A DNA stretch of 64,000 bases, taken from Pseudomonas sp. LB-090624 (GTDB lineage: Bacteria > Pseudomonadota > Gammaproteobacteria > Pseudomonadales > Pseudomonadaceae). Positions 51,040 through 58,900 of this stretch are shown here, piece by piece. A program made the translations under genes and the position numbers. Numbering within the stretch: the stretch's first letter is position 1; every line of letters begins with the position of its first letter. Where the stretch lies: contig NZ_QJRL01000007.1 of the NCBI RefSeq assembly GCF_003205205.1, forward strand, positions 124,001 through 188,000, read 5' to 3'. The notes under the pieces were generated by a model that ran no database searches, had not been told where the DNA came from, and saw only the letters and a list, made by a program, of their open reading frames with translations.

Positions 51040-52623
51040 TCAAGGCGTTACCGGCACCGGCCGGTACGGGGTGACCGCGGTGAAGTGCGGCCCAGGCAGG
51101 TCGACCGCTACCACATGGGCGCCGGCCATGCCCTGGCGACGCCCGGGGCCAAAGCCCAATGCCGGGGTCAGGCCGGTGGCCACATCGTGCAGGCCCTCCA
51201 GCGCGGTAATCAGCTGCTCGCGGCTGGCGTCACGGCCAATCTGTTTCAGCGCTTCGCTGAGCAACCGCAGCGCACACAGGGTGGAGACCTGCAGCGAAGC
51301 CTGGCGTGGGTCTAGGCCCTGACGCTGTTGCAGGCCGGCTAAAGTCGCCAGGCCCTGTTCGGTCCAGTCCCCAGGCACATAGGGATAGGCCAGGAACAGC
51401 CGTCGTGACCACTGCTCCGGCAAGCGCGCCACGGCCCCGGCTACCTGGCTGGAAGCGGCGAACAGGTACGGCTGGCGGCCCGCTGCCTGCAACGCTGCCG
51501 CCAGCTCGGCAAAGGCCTGAGCGCGGCCAAGGAAGATGATGCCCGGGCCATCCACGGCCTGGCCATCGAACACCTGGATGGCGGGCGTCGCCCAGCCCTG
51601 CTGCAGCAACCGCTCGCGCACCTGCTCGGCCAATGCGGCCTGTTCATTGCCAGCGTAAACCACGCGCAGTTCACCGGGCGCCAGGCCCAGCGCGGTCCGG
51701 GCGTGGCCTGCGAGGCTCAGCAATTGCTCCGGCAGGCCAGGCAGCGGGTCGAAGATCTGCGCACTACCGCCGCTGCGCGGGGTGCTGCCGATGAGGGGGA
51801 CATTCTGTGCCCCCAGCAAGGTTGTCAGGCGCTGGTCGAGCATCGGCGCCAGCGGCGAAACCAAGGCAAATACCCGCTCTTGCCCCAGCAACCGCTGCAA
51901 GGCGCGTTCGGCGCTGGCCGGGTCGGCGCCCGGATCGAGCACCACCAGTTCCAGCCGTCGCCCGTGAATGCCGCCTTGCTGGTTGAGTTGCGCCACACCG
52001 TCCTGCAGTACCGCCCGAATCACGTGCCCGGCATCGGCCAACGGGCCGCTGGCAGGCAGCAAGGTGCCCAGGCGCAGCACGCCCTCCTCCACGCCGGGGT
52101 CGCGCTCCTGGGCCAGGCGCTTGAGATAGGCCGTGAGGTTGCGCTGGTCGGCCAACGTCAGCTCGAAACGGGGCATGGCCGGGTCCAGGCGGTTACCGGC
52201 CGGGTCCACACCCTGCTGGATGGCCCGGGCCAGGCTGCTGTCGGTATAGGCCGGGTAGGTGCGACCGTTGGCTTCGCGCGTGCCCTGCCCAAGTGCCAGG
52301 CGTCGCCAGTCCAGGCTGGGTGGGCGCACCCCACCTTCGGCACGGCCACGGCCGTCGCTGCCGTGGCAACTGGCGCAGGGCAGCACGCTGGCAGGGACGG
52401 CCATGTCGCTGGCTCCGACCCGGGCCTGCAGTTGCACATCACTGCTGGAAAGCCCTTCGCGGTAGAGGCGTTTACCGGCTTGTTCGTGGTCGGTAAGGTC
52501 GAGGGCCAAGGCCGAAAAAGAGGCCATGCCAAGCACGCATGTGAGCCATACCGCAAGCCCTGCGGGAGCAGCCGTGCGTCGCGAAAGCAGCTGCCCTAGA
52601 GGCAAACTCCCCAGCAGGCGCAT
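51040..52623 (-). CDS. Cytochrome c - periplasmic binding protein fusion
   Basis: A 527-residue periplasmic protein with two parts not usually joined: an N-terminal class I cytochrome c domain (haem site CASCH about residue 83, distal Met probably in DPAMPRFELT) and a C-terminal type 1 periplasmic binding fold of the Leu/Ile/Val or ABC-sensor kind (LRLGTLLPASGPLADAG, LVVLDPGADPASAERAL, FALVSPLAPMLDQR). The start is taken at the ATG at 52623, though a GTG nine bases upstream overlaps the SCO stop. It lacks an ABC permease nearby, so binding may serve sensing or electron delivery and not import. It could pass electrons from or to the multicopper oxidase. Confidence 0.85.
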   Translation of the reverse strand: MRLLGSLPLGQLLSRRTAAPAGLAVWLTCVLGMASFSALALDLTDHEQAGKRLYREGLSSSDVQLQARVGASDMAVPASVLPCASCHGSDGRGRAEGGVRPPSLDWRRLALGQGTREANGRTYPAYTDSSLARAIQQGVDPAGNRLDPAMPRFELTLADQRNLTAYLKRLAQERDPGVEEGVLRLGTLLPASGPLADAGHVIRAVLQDGVAQLNQQGGIHGRRLELVVLDPGADPASAERALQRLLGQERVFALVSPLAPMLDQRLTTLLGAQNVPLIGSTPRSGGSAQIFDPLPGLPEQLLSLAGHARTALGLAPGELRVVYAGNEQAALAEQVRERLLQQGWATPAIQVFDGQAVDGPGIIFLGRAQAFAELAAALQAAGRQPYLFAASSQVAGAVARLPEQWSRRLFLAYPYVPGDWTEQGLATLAGLQQRQGLDPRQASLQVSTLCALRLLSEALKQIGRDASREQLITALEGLHDVATGLTPALGFGPGRRQGMAGAHVVAVDLPGPHFTAVTPYRPVPVTP

Positions 52624-52628
52624 GATGC

Positions 52629-53294
52629 TCACCGACCCGCCAGTGGCTGGGTCAGCAGCTGCATGCGCTGGGCAATCGCCGCGGGTGGTGCATCCGGGCG
52701 GATCTTGCTCCAACGCTTGCCGGCCACATCACCGGCAATCAACTGGGTCGAATGCTGCTCGGGGCTGGGCAGGAACTGCCCGATGCGGCCAAGCACCAGG
52801 TCGACACTGGCCTTGTCACCGGTCAGGAACAGCCAGTTCGGGCCGTCCACACCCTGCTTGGCGGCAAATGCCTTGAGTGCCTGTGGGGTATCGTTCAGCG
52901 GGTCGCTGCTGATCGACACGAAGGTGACCTGGCTGGCCAGCGCCGGCCCCATGGCTTCGCGCACCTCGCGCAGCTTGCGGGTAATCAGCGGGCAAGCGTC
53001 GGTGCAGTGGGTGAAGATCACGTTGAGCATCACCACCTTGTCCTTGAGCACGTCGCTGTAGAAACGCAGCTCGCGGCCGTTCTGGTCCTGCAACACGGTG
53101 TCGGTGAACCAGGTCTGGGCATCGCGGGTGCCGCCGCCACTGGTCATCGCCTGCGGCGCCGGTTGTGGCGCAGGCCCTTGCTGGCCATGGCCTTCATGGG
53201 CAAACGCCACCGAGGCCAGAATCCACAGGCAGCCACCCAGTACCAGCCAGTCGAAGCCGCGCATGCCAGCGCGGCGGGGGGTGACAGTGCTCAT
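52629..53294 (-). CDS. SCO1/SenC-family copper chaperone, first
   Basis: A 221-residue membrane-anchored or exported thioredoxin-fold protein with an N-terminal hydrophobic segment (WLVLGGCLWILASVAFA). The copper site is THCTDACP (CxxxC), with the distal His in EQHSTQLIAGD. The segment EGHGQQGP after the anchor may add weak metal binding. SCO proteins deliver copper to, or reduce, copper sites; here the target would be MnxG. Its ATG overlaps the stop of the second SCO gene (ATGA). Confidence 0.9.
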   Translation of the reverse strand: MSTVTPRRAGMRGFDWLVLGGCLWILASVAFAHEGHGQQGPAPQPAPQAMTSGGGTRDAQTWFTDTVLQDQNGRELRFYSDVLKDKVVMLNVIFTHCTDACPLITRKLREVREAMGPALASQVTFVSISSDPLNDTPQALKAFAAKQGVDGPNWLFLTGDKASVDLVLGRIGQFLPSPEQHSTQLIAGDVAGKRWSKIRPDAPPAAIAQRMQLLTQPLAGR

Positions 53295-53947
53295 GGTTGC
53301 ACCTCGTGATGGTCGGCGATGGCGGTGCTCTTGGCATGCACCCGGCGGGCGCTGAGCCGGTTGATCTCTGCGATCAGCACGGCCGGGTCGGTGAAGCCGT
53401 AGTAACGCGTCCAGTGCCCGCTGCGCCCGTCGCCGACCAGGATCAGCGGCGGGTGCTGGCTAAGGTCGGCACTGAAGCTGCCCAGGCCCTTGAGGGTTTC
53501 AGTGATGGCGTACGGGCTGCCGGTCAACCAGCTCCAGCCTGGCCCCTTCTGGAACGCCTTGGCATAGTCCTGCAAGCGCCTGGCGTCATCGCGCTGGGGG
53601 TCGACGCTGATCGATACCAGGTGAATCTCCTCGCCGACCCGGCCACCCAGTTGCTGCTGGACCTTGCCCATGATCGACGACACCACGGGGCATACCGTGG
53701 TGCAGCTGGTATAGATGAAGCCCATGACCACCAGGTGGTCGCCCACCAGGTCTTTTTCCAGGCGTACCGGCATGCCGTCCTGGTTCAGCAGCGAAACATC
53801 GGCAAAGCGCACGCTGGCCTTTTCCTGGTGCGCCGCTGGCGGCTGCTCGGCGGGGCCTTTGTGGTCGTGACCGGCGTGGGCCAGGGCCAGGTCGCTGGCA
53901 AGTGCCAGGCTCAGGGCCAACAGTGTGAAAGCATGCTTGGCGTTCAT
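53291..53947 (-). CDS. SCO1/SenC-family copper chaperone, second
   Basis: A 218-residue exported protein, signal peptide ending ALAHAG. The mature start HAGHDHKG is His-rich and likely to bind metal. The CxxxC copper site is TSCTTVCP and the partner His is in ADLSQHPPLIL. It is a clear paralogue of its neighbour, with about the same length. It overlaps both neighbours by four bases. Two SCO copies suggest separate loading steps for the different copper types of MnxG. Confidence 0.9.
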   Translation of the reverse strand: MNAKHAFTLLALSLALASDLALAHAGHDHKGPAEQPPAAHQEKASVRFADVSLLNQDGMPVRLEKDLVGDHLVVMGFIYTSCTTVCPVVSSIMGKVQQQLGGRVGEEIHLVSISVDPQRDDARRLQDYAKAFQKGPGWSWLTGSPYAITETLKGLGSFSADLSQHPPLILVGDGRSGHWTRYYGFTDPAVLIAEINRLSARRVHAKSTAIADHHEVQP

Positions 53948-55920
53948 CGCACATTCCTCACGTCAGTCTGGGAAGCGTTGCTCGCTGCGGCCGGCAGGAC
54001 GCGCAGGCTGGTGTAGTTTTCTTCGGCGAACTTGCGCCCCAGCGAGGGCGACTGCACATGCAGGTACCAGGCGCCGGCCTCAGGCAGTGTCAGCGCCGCC
54101 TGGTAGACGCCCTCGCCCACCTCTTGCAACTGCAGGTTGCGCGGCATCGACGACGGCGCCAGGAAGTAGCGCAGGCTCAGGTCGCTCAGGCCCCGCCGTG
54201 GCTGGCCGTCGTCGCCGACGATGCGTACTTTGGCGGTGAAGTTGCTGTGCTGCGGCAACGGCTGGTCCAGGCCGATGAACTCGGCATGTGCGGCCTTGGG
54301 CTTGCCGGCATTGGGCGCCTGGGCCACTTCGGTGCTGAAGCAGTGGATGATCTGTGGCTGGTTGAGCAGGAAGGCGACGTCGAACTTGCCGGCGGCGGGC
54401 AGTTTCACCGTCGAGCCGTACACCCCTGGCGCCACTTCACGCAGGCTGCGATCGATGACGATAGCGGCGCGGGCCTGGTGGCCGCGGTTGTTGTAGCCGG
54501 ACATCGGCGCGTTCATGCCCTCGGCGTAGAAGTAGGTGGTGTTGTCCACCGGGTTGACCACGAACACCGAGTTGTCATCGCGCGACACCGACAGGCCTTG
54601 GGCCAGCGGCAGGTTACCGGCCTGGCGTGGCGCCGCCGGGCCAGCCTCGAAGCCCTGGACGATCGGCGTACGCCCGTCGCCCAGGCTGGCCAGGTTGATC
54701 ATGCTCACCTTCGGCGAGGCCAGGCCACGCACATAGGCATAGCCCTTGGTGAAGGTCAGCTGGTAGGGCTCGGCCGCCACTGGGATCTTGTGGATCAGCC
54801 GGTCGGTGCTGGCATCGATCACCAGGGCCTGGTTTTCCAGGGTGTTGAGCACCACGCCGTAGCGGCCATCGCTGCTGAAGCGCATCGGCCCCAGGCCCTG
54901 TTCGGCCTTGACCGTGTGGCGCAGCTGGTGGTTACGCGCATCGAACACGCGCACGCTGCCCTCCTCGCCATCGACCACATAGACGGCCTGGGACAACGCC
55001 GAATAGCTGACCGACAACGGGTGCGGGCCCACCTTGATGGTCTTGGCCAGGCGCATTTCCGGGATATCGATGACACTCAGGGTACCGCTGTCGCGGTTGC
55101 TGACGTAGGCAAAGCGCGAATCGGCGCTGAAGGCGATCTCGTGGTGCCCGGTGCCAGTGTTGAAGCTTTTCAGGCTGGTGCGCCCCGGCACGTCGATCAC
55201 CGTGACGCCGCCCTTGGCCGGGTCACTGCTGTTGTTGCCAACCCACAGCCGGTGCTGGTCGGGCTGCAAGGCCACGCGCAGTGGCTGCTCGCCAGCGTCC
55301 AGGTCGGCCACGCGGGTGAAGGTTTCGGTATCGATCACCGCCACCTTGCCGCTTTCGGGGATCGACACGAACACATGCTTGTCGTCGCTGGTGGCCACCC
55401 AGTCCATGGGCCGCCCGGGCAGATCGATGCGGGCCATGGTGCTGGTGACGCCGCCCACCGACACGGTCGGGTCGATCACCGTCAGGCTGGCGTCATTGTT
55501 CAGCATCAACAGGAAGTAGCTGTTCAGGTCGAGCAGTGGCCGGGCACCAATGCTGCTCTTGAGAAACAGCGCGACCCGTGACTTGCAGCTTTGGTTGCGA
55601 TCCCCGACCGGGGCCGACTGCGCCGGGTCGATCCACGCCCCCGGGGCCATGCCTGACAACGGCTGGCCGCTGGTCTGGTCGCTGACCTTGAAACGGATGT
55701 TGGCGAAGCTGCCTTCCTGCAGCTCGCCCCCGGCCAGCGGCCGGGCCTCGAACTCCACGGTCACACCGTCCCGGCTGAGCCGGTGCAGGGCTTGCGTGTC
55801 GGCAGCTTCCTGCAACAGCTCGCGGGGATCGCACCAGAGCTTTTCGTACGCCACGCCCAGGCCGATCAGCGCCACCCCCAGTACAACCCCCAAGTAAGCA
55901 GGGCGAGTCTTCTTGTTCAT
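53944..55920 (-). CDS. Exported beta-propeller (YVTN/cytochrome d1-like) protein
   Basis: A 658-residue protein with an N-terminal membrane anchor (YLGVVLGVALIGLGVAYEKL) and a propeller made of YVTN-type repeats (HVFVSIPESGKVAVIDTET, FAYVSNRDSGTLSVIDIPE, AVYVVDGEEGSVRVFDARN). Two beta-sandwich-like parts flank it (VEFEARPLAGGELQ near the start; FTAKVRIVGDDGQPRRGLSDLSLRYFL near the end), similar to copper-handling FixH/YtkA-like modules. It contains few Cys (KLWCDP, SCKSRV, IIHCFS). It follows mnxG by 20 bases and is probably a scaffold or electron/copper partner of the oxidase; its exact job is unknown. Confidence 0.82.
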   Translation of the reverse strand: MNKKTRPAYLGVVLGVALIGLGVAYEKLWCDPRELLQEAADTQALHRLSRDGVTVEFEARPLAGGELQEGSFANIRFKVSDQTSGQPLSGMAPGAWIDPAQSAPVGDRNQSCKSRVALFLKSSIGARPLLDLNSYFLLMLNNDASLTVIDPTVSVGGVTSTMARIDLPGRPMDWVATSDDKHVFVSIPESGKVAVIDTETFTRVADLDAGEQPLRVALQPDQHRLWVGNNSSDPAKGGVTVIDVPGRTSLKSFNTGTGHHEIAFSADSRFAYVSNRDSGTLSVIDIPEMRLAKTIKVGPHPLSVSYSALSQAVYVVDGEEGSVRVFDARNHQLRHTVKAEQGLGPMRFSSDGRYGVVLNTLENQALVIDASTDRLIHKIPVAAEPYQLTFTKGYAYVRGLASPKVSMINLASLGDGRTPIVQGFEAGPAAPRQAGNLPLAQGLSVSRDDNSVFVVNPVDNTTYFYAEGMNAPMSGYNNRGHQARAAIVIDRSLREVAPGVYGSTVKLPAAGKFDVAFLLNQPQIIHCFSTEVAQAPNAGKPKAAHAEFIGLDQPLPQHSNFTAKVRIVGDDGQPRRGLSDLSLRYFLAPSSMPRNLQLQEVGEGVYQAALTLPEAGAWYLHVQSPSLGRKFAEENYTSLRVLPAAASNASQTDVRNVR

Positions 55921-55939
55921 GCTCGCGCTCCCTTATCCA

Positions 55940-58900
55940 TCATTGCGCCGGGGCCGTTGCCGGCGGCGCTTCGTTGGTCACCCGCAAGATCCCCCACAGC
56001 CCCGAGAGGTTGCCGTAGGCGGCGTAGTCGCGGAACAGGTAGTCACCCGTCACCGCGTTGGCACCACCAGCACTGGGCAGCATGAAGCTGAAGTGCGCCG
56101 CTGGCAGTACGCTTTCCTGGGCCCCGATGTACATGGCCATCGGGTTGTAGCCGAAGCGCACCGAGCCGATACCTGGCAAGTTCATCGGGTAACCGTCCAC
56201 ATCGTTCTTTTCCGCCTGGTAGCTGTGCAGGGGCCACAGGTGGCCATCGAGCTGGTAGACCATGCCGCGGCTACCCCCGCTAGGCATCACGATGTGGTTG
56301 CGTACCGGCTGGCCAGGTTTGGCGTACAGCACAGGGGTTTGCGGGTCACCGCCGACCAGGGCGTTGGCGTAGGCCATGTGCGCATTGGGCACATCACCAA
56401 AGCCCAGGCCATCGGCACGGCCGAATGGCGAGTCTGGGGCCATGCCGAAGCGCAGCCACAGTGGCTCGGTCTTGTAATTGACCGCCATGTTCCCGTTGTC
56501 CTGCGGGTCGCCTGCGGCACCGTTGCCTTCGGTGTTGATGCCTTCGACAGGGCGGCCATCGGCCCAGCGCATGTTCAGCGCACGCTGCCACACCGTGACG
56601 AAGTCGCGGTAGTCGGGCTGGCCAGTCACCTTCACCGTAGCTTGGGCACGTGTAGCACCGTCCTCGGTCCAGGTGGCGGTTTGCGGCAGGATGCTCATGG
56701 CGCCCACCAGGCCTTTCTGCGGCTGCTTGATGAAGTCCGACGGGGTCAGGTTGAGGCCGCCGAACTCGATCGCGGTGGTGTTGATGTTGTCCACCGTGCG
56801 CCCCAGTTGCGACACCGGCTTGCCTTCACGCTCCAGGTGGCCGGCGTAGTACTGGTAGGTACGGGTCGGCCATGCACCACTGGTGCCAGCACGCGCAGGC
56901 ACGGTTTGTACCGGGTTCAGGCCAACGTTGGCACCATCGGACCGGGTGATGTCGTAGGCCAGCAACTGCGCGTGCAGGCCGACGTGGCTGGATGGCCGCA
57001 TCAGGTTGTTGGCAAAGGCGGTGGCGCCCTCGCTGTCGAAGCGGTCACGCTTGACCACGTTGTGCATCACTGCCGTACTCGGCAAGTCGGGCATTACCAG
57101 TGGCAGGCGGTTCTCCAAGGTAATGCTGATGCAGTCGCCAGCGTTGGCGCGCAGTACCAGAGGCTCAACCGGCACCCCCGCCTTGAGCTTGCCAGTGGTG
57201 GCGTCCAGGTCGGCCTTGCGCACGTACAGGATCGCGGTCGGGTCGTGCAGCGGGGCACTGTGGCCGCCAATGGTGAAGGGTTCACCGTCTTCGGGGTCTA
57301 CCCCACTTACCAGCGGGATGGCGGTTTTACGGCTGTTGAACACCAATGTGCCGCCATTGGCCTTGAGCGGGCCACCCACATGCTGGCCGATACCGGCCGG
57401 GTCGTTGATGCTGACGCCGTTGCGGTTCTCGAGGATATCGTTGGCCAGCGCCGCGACGATCTCATAGCTGCGCTTGACGGTGGTGCGGGTACCGATGCCG
57501 TTAGGGTTGGCCGTGGTTTTCGGGCAGATACCGTCGAAGTTCACGGTGTTGCGCATGGCCACCGGCTGCGGGTTGTTGGGCAACGGGAACAGGTCGCTAC
57601 GCTGCGCGGTGTAGTTACGCATGATGCCCCAGATACCGTTCCAGTAACCTTCCAGGGCGGCGTCCAGCGAATAAAGATAGTCGCCGTTGGTGGCCGCGGA
57701 ACTGGAGATCATCGAGACCGGCGCCATGAAGCCAAGCTGCTCGGAAATGCCGATCATCTGCGACGACTTCCAGCCCGAGTTGGAGCTGTTGCCGAAGCCC
57801 GTGCCGTTCTGCAGCCATTTCACGCCGTGCAGGGTGACGTTGTGCTCTTCTTCATGGCCACCGGCGTGCATGCGCAGGCGCACGTTATCACCGGAGTAGG
57901 TGCGCAGCATCGGCGTGAACGGGTCGCCTGGTTCACTGCCGGCCTTGTTGATGTGCGGCGGGAACAACGTGGTCCCACCGGTTGGGCCAACCGCCGAGGT
58001 AATGGCTGAAGGCGCCAGGTTCATTGCCGGGATGGCGCGGTCGGTGCGGGTTTGCAGGGCATAGCTGAGGTCGCCGGCCAAGCCGTCTGCCTGCATGCCA
58101 CGCTTGCCGTCCGGGCCGACCTTGTTCGGGTCGTAGACGCGCAGAGCCAGCGGTTCGTTGCGGTAGTTGACGACGAACATGCCAGGGTCATCCACCGAAA
58201 TCGCCTGCGGGCATGGCCGGCTTGGGCAACCTGGGTTGATGCCGCCACGCGCCTCGACAATGGCTTCCAGCAGGTTCGATGCCTTGCCGCGCACCGGGGG
58301 GTTGATGGCGTAGCGGAAGCTGTCGGCGGTGGCCGGGTAAGACTGCGCATTCGGGATGCCGTCCGGACCTGCCCCCACGTATACGCCAGCTTCATAGGCA
58401 TGCTGGAAGTCGCTGTACTCCAGGAAGAACTCACGGTAGCTGTCGTTCTTGCCATCGCCATCGTTATCGCCGGTCTGGATCACGGCCTGCCACGAGGTCG
58501 GCCCACCGTCCTGACGGGTGGCCGGGTTATACAGCTGCTCACCGGTTTCGGCGTGGTACCAACTGGAGCCGGCAGGCTCGGCCAGCACGGTGGCGTAGAG
58601 GCCTAGCTGCTGGTGGGTCGATGGGCCGAGGTGGTCGTGAGTGAAGATGGTGCCCAGGCCACGGTCGACGTTGAACACGTTCACCAGCGGGTCAGCGAAC
58701 CAGCGTTGCATGGCCGTGCGAGCGCCGAGCCAGTCGGCACGGCCGAAGCGGCCGAAGTATGGGTGCTGCCTGGCTTTCGGGCAGGCAGCGCTGCCATCGC
58801 GGCTATCACCATCGGTGCAGCCGTTGTAGGCGCGAATGGCCTGCACGCGCTCGACAACGCTGCCGGGCGAGAGAATACCGTCTTCGTAGTTCCAGCCGTT

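Noticed and set aside
55913..58009. Long plus-strand open frames (also 59288-60523 and 60545-61738) across mnxG
   Set aside because: All are opposite to well-supported copper-motif coding sequence, have no ribosome sites or domains, and reflect third-position GC bias.
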